DNA from: a bacterium
Lineage (GTDB): Bacteria; Electryoneota; RPQS01
Direction: 5' to 3'
Length of the DNA: 64,000 bases
Assembly (NCBI GenBank): GCA_016702305.1
Contig: JADJEH010000009.1
Coordinates: forward strand, 62,001 to 126,000
This document shows, piece after piece, positions 7,623-16,558 of this stretch. A model generated the notes under the pieces. The model had not been told where the DNA came from and did not search any database. It saw only the letters and a list, made by a program, of their open reading frames with translations. The first letter of the stretch is position 1, and every line of letters starts with the position of its first letter. A program made the translations under genes and the position numbers.

Positions 7623-9832
7623 GCGATCTGCTCGGCATTCAACGTCTGATCCAGAAGCATCGTGTCGCTCGTTCCGTCGGCATGCTTGGCAATCATCTTC
7701 ACCGGTTTCCCCGGCGTCAATCCGGCCAGATCCACCAGCGATATCCTGTCGCCCTCCTGGACCTTCTCATAGTCGCCGGGATTCTGGAACGTCAGCGGCA
7801 GAATCCCCTGCTTCTTCAGGTTCGATTGGTGAATGCGCGCGAAGCTGCGCGTGATCACCGCGCCGCAGCCCAGCAAGCGCGGCGACATCGCGGCGTGTTC
7901 ACGCGACGAGCCTTCACCGTAATTCTCGTCGCCGACAACCACCCACATCTTCCCGGCGGCCTTGATATCACGCGCCGCCTTCGATGTCTCAACATTCTTC
8001 TCGCCTGTCAGCGGATGCGTGATCGTGCCGCGTCCGCCGTCAAACGCGTTTATCGCGCCGCTGAACATATTGTTCGAGATGTTGTCGAGATGCCCGCGGA
8101 ACTTCAGCCACTTACCCGCCGGCGATATATGATCCGTCGTGCACTTGCCTTTCGCCTTCAGCAACAGCGGCAGATCAACATAGTCCTGGCCATGCCACGG
8201 CTTAAACGGATCGAGCACCTGCAAACGCTCGGACTTTGGATCAACGATCACCTCGACGTCGCCGCTCGCCGGAGCCAGATAACCTTCCGTATCGCGAATG
8301 TAACCCTGCGCCGGGAGATCAGGCTGCGGCGCGGGCACGTCAAGTTTCACACCCAATCCCGGCACGGGGTCGTTCAGCGGATCAAAGTCCAGCGTTCCCG
8401 CCAGCGCAAACGCGACGGTAATTTCCGGACTCGTCAAGAACGACAGCGTGTGCGGCGAACCGTCGTTGCGGCCCGGGAAGTTGCGATTGTAACTCGACAT
8501 GATCGAGTTGACTTCATCACCCTTTACGTCGTCGCGCTTCCACTGTCCGATGCACGGACCGCACGCGTTGGCCAGCACGACCGCGCCGATCTTTTCGAGG
8601 CGCTGCATCTGACCGTCGCGCTGAATCGTGCGGAACACCTGCTCGCTGCCCGGCGTCACATACAGCGGCACCGGCGATTTCAACCCTTTGGCCGCCGCCT
8701 GATCGGCGATCACCGCCGCGCGTGAAATATCTTCATACGACGAATTCGTGCACGACCCGATCAACGCGTTGGTTAAGTCGAGCGGCCACCCGTTCTCTTT
8801 GGCGGCCTTCTTCAATTCTGAAATCGGCCGCGCCGCATCGGGCGAATGTGGACCGACAACGTAAGGTTCGAGCGTGTTCAAATCTATCTCAATCACGCGG
8901 TCATAATACTTCTCCGGCGACTGATAGACTTCGCTATCAAGCGTGACCAAATGACGATGCTTGTTCGCCAGATCAGCCAGATCGCCGCGTTCCGTCGCCC
9001 GCAGATAGCGCTCCATCGGCGCGTCGTACGGGAACACCGATGTCGTGGCGCCCAGCTCCGCTCCCATGTTGCAGATTGTGCCTTTGCCGGTCGCCGAAAT
9101 CGTCGCGGCGCCTTCGCCGAAGTATTCGATCACGGCGTTGGTGCCGCCTTTGACGGTGAGAATACCGAGCACGACGAGAATGATATCCTTGGCTGAGGCC
9201 CAGCCGTTCATTTTCCCTTTTAGATGCACACCGATGCGCTGCGGATAGAGGACCTCCCAAGGCAGTCCGGCCATCACGTCAACGGCATCCGCGCCGCCGA
9301 CGCCCGACGCGAACATCGCCAGTCCGCCGGCATTCGGTGTATGCGAATCCGTGCCGATCATCATCCCGCCCGGAAACGCGTATTGCTCGAGCACCACTTG
9401 ATGAATGATACCGGCGCCCGGCTGCCAAAAACCGATATTGTATTTCTGCGATACCGTGCGCAGGAAGTCGTACACTTCCTTATTGGTCACGACCGCATTT
9501 TTCAAATCTTCGCTCGCACCGACGCGCGCTTGAATCAGGTGATCGCAATGCACGGTGGACGGCACCGCCACGCTCTTCAGACCTGCTGACATGAATTGCA
9601 AGAGGGCCATCTGCGCGGTCGCATCCTGCATCGCCACTCGATCCGGGCGCAGTTGCAAATAAGACTTGCCGGGATGCAAGTCTTCTGTATGCGGATCGTC
9701 GAGATGCCCGAACAGGTGTTTCTCGGCCAATGTCAGTGGACGGCCCAAGCGCTTACGCACCACGGCGATCCGTTCTTCCATCTTACGATATGCTTCTGCG
9801 ACGAATGCTGGCGTTGACTCCACGCGAACCAT
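7571..9832 (-). CDS. acn: Aconitate hydratase (mitochondrial type)
   Basis: 753 residues. Interconverts citrate and isocitrate in the TCA cycle. The 4Fe-4S ligands are Cys361 (GSCTNSSYED), Cys424 and Cys427 (ACGPCIGQW). The substrate motifs GTDSHTPNAGG (160-170) and the C-terminal GDENYGEGSSREHAA swivel-domain motif are intact. The length of about 750 matches the mitochondrial-type enzyme rather than AcnA/IRP (about 890) or AcnB. Start ATG 9832 is preceded by AGAGGA. The preceding 540 bases are non-coding, so the gene probably has its own promoter there. Confidence 0.97.
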   Translation of the reverse strand: MVRVESTPAFVAEAYRKMEERIAVVRKRLGRPLTLAEKHLFGHLDDPHTEDLHPGKSYLQLRPDRVAMQDATAQMALLQFMSAGLKSVAVPSTVHCDHLIQARVGASEDLKNAVVTNKEVYDFLRTVSQKYNIGFWQPGAGIIHQVVLEQYAFPGGMMIGTDSHTPNAGGLAMFASGVGGADAVDVMAGLPWEVLYPQRIGVHLKGKMNGWASAKDIILVVLGILTVKGGTNAVIEYFGEGAATISATGKGTICNMGAELGATTSVFPYDAPMERYLRATERGDLADLANKHRHLVTLDSEVYQSPEKYYDRVIEIDLNTLEPYVVGPHSPDAARPISELKKAAKENGWPLDLTNALIGSCTNSSYEDISRAAVIADQAAAKGLKSPVPLYVTPGSEQVFRTIQRDGQMQRLEKIGAVVLANACGPCIGQWKRDDVKGDEVNSIMSSYNRNFPGRNDGSPHTLSFLTSPEITVAFALAGTLDFDPLNDPVPGLGVKLDVPAPQPDLPAQGYIRDTEGYLAPASGDVEVIVDPKSERLQVLDPFKPWHGQDYVDLPLLLKAKGKCTTDHISPAGKWLKFRGHLDNISNNMFSGAINAFDGGRGTITHPLTGEKNVETSKAARDIKAAGKMWVVVGDENYGEGSSREHAAMSPRLLGCGAVITRSFARIHQSNLKKQGILPLTFQNPGDYEKVQEGDRISLVDLAGLTPGKPVKMIAKHADGTSDTMLLDQTLNAEQIAWFRAGSALNLLREKSK

Positions 9833-9986
9833 AAACTTATGTTCCTCTTACGTTTAAATTGCACACACCGATAAGCAGGAATATACGGATTCCTCCGCAA
9901 GGGCGCAAGCATGCCCACAAAGCGCCTTTCCCCCCACCATAAGCCGAGAGACATCCAGCCGCACCACCTTCGCCAAACATCATGTC

Positions 9987-10015
9987 ATCCTGAAGGCCGC
10001 CCCGGCCTGAAGGAT
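9987..10015. repeat. REP-like imperfect palindrome
   Basis: ATCC-TGAA-GGCCG-CCC-CGGCC-TGAA-GGAT: the outer ATCC/GGAT and inner GGCCG/CGGCC pair around a symmetric TGAA/TGAA internal loop. It resembles the widespread GTCATCCTGA...AAGGAT type of intergenic element. The rest of the 9833-10374 gap holds a G-rich stretch (10036-10069), a promoter-like site (10144-10172) and a GC-rich leader; no gene is seen. Confidence 0.45.
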
Positions 10016-10143
10016 CCCTCTGCTCCGCTCCTCCTTCCTCCGTTCACGGGGGAAGGGGCCAGGGGATAGGCGTCCGCCTCCGCATTTTCACAACTTAAAT
10101 CCCGACAATCGCTTTATAAGTTCAATAAACTGTAATTTTTCTC

Positions 10144-10172
10144 TTGACGTTGTCTTTTTTCTGTATTATATT
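10144..10172 (+). promoter_or_regulatory. Sigma-70-type promoter with long leader
   Basis: TTGACG (10144-10149), 17 bases, TATATT (10167-10172). Transcription would start near 10180, leaving about 195 bases of leader before the ATG at 10375. The leader contains GCACG/CGTGC arms (10200-10204, 10239-10243) around GC-rich sequence and a CGAAC/GTTCG hairpin near 10281-10306. I could not match it to a known riboswitch class. Confidence 0.5.
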
Positions 10173-10374
10173 ATACACCATCTATAAACTTAACCTCCGG
10201 CACGAGAAACCCGGCAGGCTGGCCACCGGAGTCCGGCCCGTGCGGCACACCCTTCGCGTTCGATTGAATCCCTCCGACCCGACGAACTTGTTGGACGGTT
10301 CGCCATTTTTCACTACATTCCCCCAAGCCATGTAATCAACCCCGATCTCCGACCGCATCGCGACCCGCGCCACC

Positions 10375-11994
10375 ATGACCTCCTCCCCCACTTCGCTCAC
10401 CCAGCACGACCGGCGATTGTCGCTCGTGTTCGCCGTGACCCTGCTGGCCTATGCGGCGGTGGCCATCGGTTTCTATCTATTCTCCGATTTCCGGCAGGTG
10501 CTCGAATCGGTTCCGGATGATGTGTTCTATTTTCTTAAGACGGCGCAGAGCATGGCTCAAGGTCGCGGCATGACCTTCGATGGCATTGACCCGACGAACG
10601 GCTTCCAGCCGCTCTGGCTGTTCGCGCTCGTGCCGATCTACTGGATCCACGCCGGGGAACCGGAAGCCATGACCCGCGCGATGCTGATTCTGCAAGTGCT
10701 GACCTTGACCGGCATCGGTTGGTTGTTGCATGTCACGCTGCGGCGCGTGCTCTCGGCAGCCGCGGCCACGATCTTTGGCTTGGCTTACGTTTTTGCGATT
10801 GTCGCGCCGGGCGCCAACGGCATGGAATCCACCATGCTCATCGGCGCGCTGGCCTTGCTGTTTGTCTTTGTGCTCAACGCTCAGCCGTTTACTCGCTACT
10901 CGGCCCTGCCGTCGCTCGTCACAGGCGTGCTGCTCGGCTTGGTGTTCTTGGCCAGGCTCGACCACGTTTTTCTGCCGCTCCTGATCTTCATGGTCGGCGG
11001 CGTGCTCTTTTTGTTTCACGGCGAGCGGCGCCGCGAGCATTTCTGGCGCTATCTGCTGATGGGCGTCGGCTTCGCCGCGGTGATTCTGCCGTATCTGATT
11101 CACAATGCGCTCTACTTCGACGGCATTATGCCGATGAGCGGCAAGTTGAAGTCCACCTTCCCCCACATCGCGCTGGCTCCCAAGACTTTGAAGAAGCTCG
11201 GCGTAGCGCAAACCAGCATCGCCGTCGCCGCGCTGCTGTACATCGTGAACTACTTTCGCACTCGCCGCGCCGCGATCACGCCGCCGGAACATACGCTGCG
11301 GGCGGGCATGGCATTCCTGGGCGCGGCGATCATCGTTCACTATTTGCACACGGCCCTGTTCATGCAGTGGGGCGTGTTCGGGTGGCACTTCATCGCCTAC
11401 AACCTGTTTCTCTGCGTGCTGCTTGGTGATCTGGCCTGGCGCTACCGCGCGCTGCTCGCTCCGAAACTGCTCTGGGCGGCGCTGTTCGTGATGATTTCAG
11501 CCGGTGCCGCGTGGACCGCTTCGACCGGGCTCGAGCACGAATACAACGCGGCTTCCTACGACGCCGCGCAGTGGGCCAAGCAGAATACTCCGGCGGACGC
11601 GATCTTCGCGCAGAAAGACACGGGCACGTTCGGCTATTTCAGCGAACGCCGCACGATCAATCTGGACGGTCTGGTCAACAACGTGAACTATCAGGACACA
11701 CTGCGATCTGGCATGCTGCACGAGTACTTTGCCAACCGCGGCGTGGACTACCTGATCTTTCATGCTTTCAGCGCCTATCCCAAAGTCGCGGGCGATTACA
11801 GCGCGTTTCCCTTGGCCTATTGGAGCTATATGTACAAAGTCAATAGTGACACGCTCTATTTCGCCCGCCGCCACGAGGTCTTTCGCACACGCGAATATCT
11901 CGACGGCGCGACGACGCGGCCCTACATGCTGTGCGTCTGGGATTTACCGCGCGTGTTGAGCGAACAGGACAGTTTGCGCGCGCCGACTCATTAA
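10375..11994 (+). CDS. Polytopic membrane glycosyltransferase-like protein (GT-C fold)
   Basis: 539 residues with about ten to eleven hydrophobic helices spread over residues 15-400 and a soluble C-terminal domain. The first external loop carries ESVPDDVFYFLKTAQSMAQG, matching the acidic (D/E)D catalytic loop of ArnT/PMT-like GT-C enzymes, followed by GFQPLWL. The C-terminal part (KQNTPADAIFAQKDTGTFGYFSERRTINLDGLVN) is typical of membrane GT39-like proteins of unknown acceptor. It probably transfers a lipid-linked sugar on the periplasmic side, by family analogy. The next gene, a cupin, starts 13 bases downstream. Confidence 0.65.
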   Translation: MTSSPTSLTQHDRRLSLVFAVTLLAYAAVAIGFYLFSDFRQVLESVPDDVFYFLKTAQSMAQGRGMTFDGIDPTNGFQPLWLFALVPIYWIHAGEPEAMTRAMLILQVLTLTGIGWLLHVTLRRVLSAAAATIFGLAYVFAIVAPGANGMESTMLIGALALLFVFVLNAQPFTRYSALPSLVTGVLLGLVFLARLDHVFLPLLIFMVGGVLFLFHGERRREHFWRYLLMGVGFAAVILPYLIHNALYFDGIMPMSGKLKSTFPHIALAPKTLKKLGVAQTSIAVAALLYIVNYFRTRRAAITPPEHTLRAGMAFLGAAIIVHYLHTALFMQWGVFGWHFIAYNLFLCVLLGDLAWRYRALLAPKLLWAALFVMISAGAAWTASTGLEHEYNAASYDAAQWAKQNTPADAIFAQKDTGTFGYFSERRTINLDGLVNNVNYQDTLRSGMLHEYFANRGVDYLIFHAFSAYPKVAGDYSAFPLAYWSYMYKVNSDTLYFARRHEVFRTREYLDGATTRPYMLCVWDLPRVLSEQDSLRAPTH

Positions 11995-12006
11995 CCGAAT
12001 TCTATC

Positions 12007-12315
12007 ATGACAACAACGACTCATTTGGTCAACGACATCGCTTACGCGCCGGGCGCGGTGGTCAGCAAGACGCTTGTGAAACAGCCGCACGGGACGATCA
12101 CGCTGTTCGCCTTCGCGCGCGGCCAAGAGCTGTCCGAGCATTCGGCGCCGTTTGATGCAATGGTCCACGTGCTTGACGGCGAAGTGGAATTGATCATTGG
12201 CGGGGCACCGACGGCGGCGCGAGCGGGCGAGTTCGTGATTATGCCCGCGAATATTCCGCACGCGGTCAAGGCCACGACAGATTTCAAGATGCTTCTGACC
12301 ATGATCAAGGGTTAA
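12007..12315 (+). CDS. Small cupin-domain protein
   Basis: 102 residues forming one cupin barrel: G(X)5HSAP...H motif 1 (ELSEHSAPFDAMVHVLDGEVEL) and motif 2 with AGEFVIMPANIPHAVKA, giving His and Glu positions for one metal ion. Such short cupins act as dioxygenase-like, isomerase or sensor proteins; the function here is not determinable. It follows the membrane protein gene by 13 bases and is followed by a strong terminator, so the two form a transcription unit. Confidence 0.85.
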   Translation: MTTTTHLVNDIAYAPGAVVSKTLVKQPHGTITLFAFARGQELSEHSAPFDAMVHVLDGEVELIIGGAPTAARAGEFVIMPANIPHAVKATTDFKMLLTMIKG

Positions 12316-12334
12316 AGTAGGATTTGCGAAATTC

Positions 12335-12373
12335 AAGCGGGCCGGTCTCACTGAGACCGGCCCGCTTCCTTTT
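12335..12373 (+). terminator. Intrinsic terminator
   Basis: Perfect 15-bp stem AAGCGGGCCGGTCTC (12335-12349) / GAGACCGGCCCGCTT (12353-12367), 3-base loop, then CCTTTTT. Placed 20 bases after the cupin stop and between convergent genes. Confidence 0.9.
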
Positions 12374-12397
12374 TCCATCATGGATTATGGCAAGTGA

Positions 12398-14578
12398 TCA
12401 TCGGATAAGCACCATTTTGCGCGTCTGCGAGAAGTGATCGGTCTTGAGCAGATAGAGATACACTCCGCTGGCCAAATCGGACGAACCGAAGTTGACGCGA
12501 TAGTAGCCGGCTTCCTGCCGCGCGGAGACGAGCGTGCGGACGAGCTGACCGGTGGCATTGTAAACCGTCAGCGTGACGTCGGACGCGGCGGGCAGCGCAT
12601 AGCTGATCTGCGTGCTCGCATTAAACGGATTCGGATGGTTCTGCGCGAGCGCGAAGCTCGTCGGCAGGATTTCCGCGGACGGCATGACGGTGCGGTCGGC
12701 AAGGATGTCAATCGTGCCGTCCACCGCGACGGAAACCAGCGTGTAGCGATAGGCGATGCCATTGGCGAGCGGCGCATCGTGGAAGGAGTAGCGCGCGCCG
12801 GACGTTACGCTGCCGCGGCCTGCGATGCGCGCGATCTGTTCGCACGGATGACCGACCGTGCAGCGGTTGATCGCGAAGTAGTCGAGCTCCGTTTCCGAAG
12901 CGGTTGTCCAGGTGAGATCGGCGCAATGGTATCCGGGCCGGGCTTCGAAGTCCAACAGCGCGACTGGCAATTGCATGTCGGTTAACAGGTAGTCTTCGAC
13001 TTCCCCGAGCACCCAGTCAATGTCATACGTACCGAGGCCATTTGACACGCCGCCGCCCCAATAGCCGCCGTAACCGAATCGGCCCACAGGTTGACTGGTG
13101 AGACGGAAGCGCATGCGCAGATCATACGGACCGAAATCGAGCACGCCCGGATCACAGAAGCCATGCGTCGCGATGCCCGCTGCCACCGGCACGTCCTGAA
13201 TCACCCACTCGTCGCACGCCAGGAAATCATCTTCGGGCGATCCGAGCGGACCGTCATCAAAGTCGCCGTCAATATTGCCGTCTTTCCATGCGTTAAGATA
13301 GAGCGGTTCACCGGCGTAGAAGGGTCCGGTGGAAACTTGCACGGTCACTTGCACCCACGCACCGGGCCACCACGGCAGATTGACAAATTGCACGCCGTCA
13401 TCGAACGTGTTATCCATGTCGAGAATGCGCGGGGTCAATTCGTCGTCAATGTTCGGGCCGAGCCAAGCCTTTTCGGACAGCGGATGCGCCGGACCGCAGG
13501 ACGTGAGGTCCATGGTCGGGTAGTCCGGCTGCAAGTCACCGAAGTCGAAGTTAGGACAGATGTAGAGAATCGCTTCGAGTTCAGTGTGGACGCCGAGATT
13601 CGGATTGTAGGCGGTTTGAAATGGTGCAAGATGATCGGGCACATTCAGGTTCTGAAAGTTCTCCCAGAATTCGGGCGTGTTCGAGATTCCGTATTCATCG
13701 GCCGCGATGATGCCGCCGGGAGATGCGGAAGCCGAGATGTTGAAATAGTCGTGCGAAACGTTGCCCGCGTCGTTGTGTTCGGCGGCGGGATGCCCGGGGA
13801 GTCCGTGCGGCGTCAGGAAACCGTTCCACACGATACCGGGCGCGCCGGCTTCAGCAGCATTGGAGATCGGATCGCTGAACGAAATAGCCTTGACGTTATT
13901 CTGACTATCCACTCCCGCGACGGTAACATAGTGTCCGCCGAGACGGCCCCACTGACCGCTCTGATCAAGCTGCCAAAAGCCCAGCAGGACGATAACATCC
14001 TGGCTCTGCTCAACCTGCCGATAGATTTCATCAAAGGTCGGCGATTGCACGATGGTGATTTTGTAGTGGCCATGCAGATTGACGGCCGGGCTTGAGAGGT
14101 AGTTCTCGATCATCAGGCGCATCTGACCGAGGGTGATACCCGCGAAGCCGATACCTCCCGGCAGTGAATTTCCGAGCGTGGTGATGAAGGGAATGACATT
14201 CTGCGGCAGGTGGTCATCCATGGTCGGCACGGGTGACGACACGAGTGAGTAGTGATCGCTCGCCGTCGGCGGCATGACCTGCGAGCCCGGCGGCAGCGAG
14301 ATGCATTTGATCATCTCAAATTTGGAATCGAACCACCACAGGCAGTTGGCCACGGCGACCGGTCCACACCAATTCCATTGACCGAGCGCGTTGTGCCAGC
14401 CATCCTGTTTCTGATCGAAATCTGGCATTCCGTCGGCACGCACAGGCTGCGGCGGAATACCGACCTGATGCTGGGCATAGTCTATGAAGCCGTCCTTGTT
14501 GACCCAGTGACCGTTTGCGGCAAGCGCTAGCGATAGCAGTGCCGCCGCGAAGCAACCCAGACGAATCAGCTTTTTCAT
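12398..14578 (-). CDS. Secreted C39-like peptidase-fold protein with C-terminal sorting domain
   Basis: 726 residues. Start chosen at MKKLIRLG (14578) because AAGGAGGT stands just upstream; a longer frame to 14695 exists but lacks support. Signal peptide about 1-21. Residues 60-270 look like a papain/C39-like fold: NWCGPVAVAN with candidate nucleophile Cys71 and a downstream GHYVTVAGVDS with the matching His. The middle carries beta-rich, GEVEDYLL-type domains. The C-terminus (about 640-726) is an FlgD-like sorting module with HPNPFNAS, VYNATGQLVRTL and GVYLYLLKT ending KMVLIR. It is probably exported and surface-attached or released; peptidase activity is inferred only. Confidence 0.75.
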   Translation of the reverse strand: MKKLIRLGCFAAALLSLALAANGHWVNKDGFIDYAQHQVGIPPQPVRADGMPDFDQKQDGWHNALGQWNWCGPVAVANCLWWFDSKFEMIKCISLPPGSQVMPPTASDHYSLVSSPVPTMDDHLPQNVIPFITTLGNSLPGGIGFAGITLGQMRLMIENYLSSPAVNLHGHYKITIVQSPTFDEIYRQVEQSQDVIVLLGFWQLDQSGQWGRLGGHYVTVAGVDSQNNVKAISFSDPISNAAEAGAPGIVWNGFLTPHGLPGHPAAEHNDAGNVSHDYFNISASASPGGIIAADEYGISNTPEFWENFQNLNVPDHLAPFQTAYNPNLGVHTELEAILYICPNFDFGDLQPDYPTMDLTSCGPAHPLSEKAWLGPNIDDELTPRILDMDNTFDDGVQFVNLPWWPGAWVQVTVQVSTGPFYAGEPLYLNAWKDGNIDGDFDDGPLGSPEDDFLACDEWVIQDVPVAAGIATHGFCDPGVLDFGPYDLRMRFRLTSQPVGRFGYGGYWGGGVSNGLGTYDIDWVLGEVEDYLLTDMQLPVALLDFEARPGYHCADLTWTTASETELDYFAINRCTVGHPCEQIARIAGRGSVTSGARYSFHDAPLANGIAYRYTLVSVAVDGTIDILADRTVMPSAEILPTSFALAQNHPNPFNASTQISYALPAASDVTLTVYNATGQLVRTLVSARQEAGYYRVNFGSSDLASGVYLYLLKTDHFSQTRKMVLIR

Positions 14579-14639
14579 GTGACCTCCTTTATGCAGGTCA
14601 TGTGCCATCCGTCGAAAGAGGAAGCGCAATTGCGCAGGC

Positions 14640-14682
14640 TCCCAAAAAGAGACCACCTGTCCCATGGAGGCGGGACAGGTGG
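14640..14682 (-). terminator. Terminator-like hairpin in leader of the C39-like gene
   Basis: 11-bp stem CCACCTGTCCC / GGGACAGGTGG (14653-14663, 14672-14682), followed on the minus strand by TCTCTTTTT. It lies about 75 bases upstream of the ATG at 14578 and downstream of a promoter-like site at 14792-14822, so it would end a short transcript or attenuate the gene. Confidence 0.6.
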
Positions 14683-14791
14683 CAAGTTGCGTCATTCAAC
14701 TCGGTGTTCGGCAAAATAAGCAGGCACAACTCGAAAGGGACATCGAGTCAGCCCGCAGCCGCCACGGGAATGGAGGATGAGGTAGGTGCAA

Positions 14792-14822
14792 TCAAGTTAC
14801 GGTCTGCGCCGACGAAATGCAA
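14792..14822 (-). promoter_or_regulatory. Candidate promoter (TTG-N20-TAACTTGA)
   Basis: On the minus strand TTGCATTTCG begins at 14822 and TAACTTGA lies at 14799-14792, spacing 20. The sequence shares TTGCATTTCG and GACCGT with the site at 417-447. The rest of the 14579-14990 gap holds no gene that I can support. Confidence 0.3.
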
Positions 14823-14950
14823 GACCGGATTGTCAACCATCGCACGGGATTGCACGCTCTATTTGCGTGATGAGTTTAACGGAGATGGGATAGTAATAGA
14901 TGAACGATGATTGATGGGGATTGCATGGAGGACGTCGTGCTTAACATCAA

Positions 14951-14976
14951 GAACGGCAGCCTTGCGACTGCCGTTC
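14951..14976 (-). terminator. Hairpin after cytochrome c peroxidase gene
   Basis: GAACGGCAG (14951-14959) pairs with CTGCCGTTC (14968-14976), 8-base loop. It lies 15 bases beyond the stop of the minus-strand peroxidase gene. The core GGCAGCCTTGCG recurs in the terminator at 50261-50288. Confidence 0.55.
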
Positions 14977-14990
14977 CTTGTGATTAGTGA

Positions 14991-16334
14991 TTAGCCGGGG
15001 AAACCGGGTGCGGGCGGCGGCGGCGGACCTGCGCTCAAGCCTAAGACGGGCACAAGCCCTGAGGGCACGCGGTCGGGTACCGTCGTAAGGAACGGGGAAA
15101 GCTGCGTGCCGGGATCGGTCAACGATTTCATAAACGCAATGATGTCCTGCATCTCTTGCGTGCTCAAGTTGAGCGGCGCGCGCAAGTCTTCATTGAGTTC
15201 TTCATCGGAGATATCGGGATGCCGCGGGAACGCTGCCTGATTGTAGAAGTCCATGACCTGTTCGAGCGTTTCGAACACACCGTCGTGCATGTACGGCGCG
15301 GTGAGTTCCACGTTGCGCAAGGTCGGAGTGCGGAAGGCGTAGCGGTCGGCGGGATTAAGCGTGAATTCTTCACGGCCACAATCGTCACCGGGAATCACAG
15401 CCTTGCCGGGGCCTTCCTGCGGCACGCCGTTGACGACGAATTTATAGTCGCTCAACATTGGGCCGCTATGACATTCGGCGCACTTGGCTTTGGTGTGGAA
15501 GAGTTCGAGGCCACGCAACTGGGCCGCGGTGAGGGCATCGTCATCACCGTCAACGTAGCGATCATAAGCGGAATTGCGCGTGACGAGTTCGCGCTCATAG
15601 GAAGCCATTGCGCGGCCATAGGTGGACGAATCAATGACATGTTCGCGCTGGCCGCCGAGCCACTCGGCGTTTTCTTCGGGGAAGGCGACGGCAAATCGTT
15701 CGATATACTCAGGCACGCCGCGCAGCCGGGCAAGCACGCTGTCGAGCGCATCGGCGGCGGCGACATCATCGCTGCCGGGATAGGCATCGCCGCGCATTTC
15801 AACACGCGAGGTGATGGGTTTGGTGGCCTGCACTTCGAGACTCTTGACACGACCATCCCAGAAAAAGAAGCCGTTATGCGTCGCTTCGCCGGATTCATCG
15901 GCATTGAAGGCCGTGTTAAAGATCGTCGGCGAGTTGCGGGGCGTGAAACCAACGGGCGCGCCGGTCTCGTGGGAGTTCCCGCGAATCCGGTCGGGTCCGA
16001 GGCCACCTGTTCCGGCAACGCCGACAGGGAGCTGGCGCATGTCACCGAAGGCAAAGGCCGGATGATGGCAAGTTGCGCAGGACGCATCCAACTCACCACC
16101 GAGCAGCGGGTCATAGAAAAGAAAACGGCCCAACGAAATGCGCTCTTGCAGCGGCGGGTTGTTGGGTGGATAGGGAATGGGGCCGAGCGGCTGCAAGTCA
16201 AAGCGATCGCGCAGCGATTCGGGCTCGGCAATCACGTTGTTGTCGTCGTCATCGTCGCTGCAGCCGATCATGAAGAGCATCGGCACAACGAACAACCACG
16301 GCAACCAGCGATGTTGGCGGAGGGTGCGGAACAT
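14991..16334 (-). CDS. Dihaem cytochrome c peroxidase / MauG-type lipoprotein
   Basis: 447 residues from MFRTLRQ (16334). This start is chosen because it gives a lipoprotein signal with lipobox FMIGC (Cys25), then an acidic DDDDD stretch; the frame extends to 16454 without support. Two haem-binding motifs are visible, CATCH (86-90) and CAECH (285-289), with a YMHDG Met/His region near 345. This is the CcpA/MauG dihaem architecture, which reduces hydrogen peroxide with electrons from c-type cytochromes or oxidises protein substrates in the periplasm. The C-terminal Pro-rich tail is unusual. It is lipid-anchored by prediction. The gene is isolated. Confidence 0.9.
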   Translation of the reverse strand: MFRTLRQHRWLPWLFVVPMLFMIGCSDDDDDNNVIAEPESLRDRFDLQPLGPIPYPPNNPPLQERISLGRFLFYDPLLGGELDASCATCHHPAFAFGDMRQLPVGVAGTGGLGPDRIRGNSHETGAPVGFTPRNSPTIFNTAFNADESGEATHNGFFFWDGRVKSLEVQATKPITSRVEMRGDAYPGSDDVAAADALDSVLARLRGVPEYIERFAVAFPEENAEWLGGQREHVIDSSTYGRAMASYERELVTRNSAYDRYVDGDDDALTAAQLRGLELFHTKAKCAECHSGPMLSDYKFVVNGVPQEGPGKAVIPGDDCGREEFTLNPADRYAFRTPTLRNVELTAPYMHDGVFETLEQVMDFYNQAAFPRHPDISDEELNEDLRAPLNLSTQEMQDIIAFMKSLTDPGTQLSPFLTTVPDRVPSGLVPVLGLSAGPPPPPAPGFPG

Positions 16335-16497
16335 GGATTCCCCAGGCGGTTGATGAAAGATATTCACTTGGTTCAAGCGGAGGCGCGACTTGAACGGGGA
16401 AAATATACGACAACTTACCCGAGCGTCGCAAGGAATGTGATGAAGATTCTCCAATTTTGTGAAGTTGACGGTTTATATCTTATTCTAAGATGTTGTG

Positions 16498-16535
16498 AAA
16501 AAGAAGCGCGCCTGATTCGTGAAGAACCAGGCGCG
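16498..16535 (-). terminator. Intrinsic terminator
   Basis: Stem CGCGCCTG / CAGGCGCG (16507-16514, 16528-16535) followed on the minus strand by CTTCTTTTT; ends the P-loop gene whose stop is at 16559. Confidence 0.75.
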
Positions 16536-16558
16536 TGAGAATGTCACAAATCGAGTGA

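Noticed and set aside
7436..8725. 429-residue plus-strand frame within aconitase.
   Set aside because: Lies wholly opposite the aconitase and VOC genes, is Arg/His-rich shadow coding, and has no domain.
10197..10245. Known riboswitch upstream of the GT-C-like gene.
   Set aside because: I compared it by eye with cobalamin, SAM, c-di-GMP, TPP and others and found no matching conserved core.
13091..14095. 334-residue plus-strand frame opposite the C39-like gene.
   Set aside because: Shadow frame without start signal or recognisable fold.
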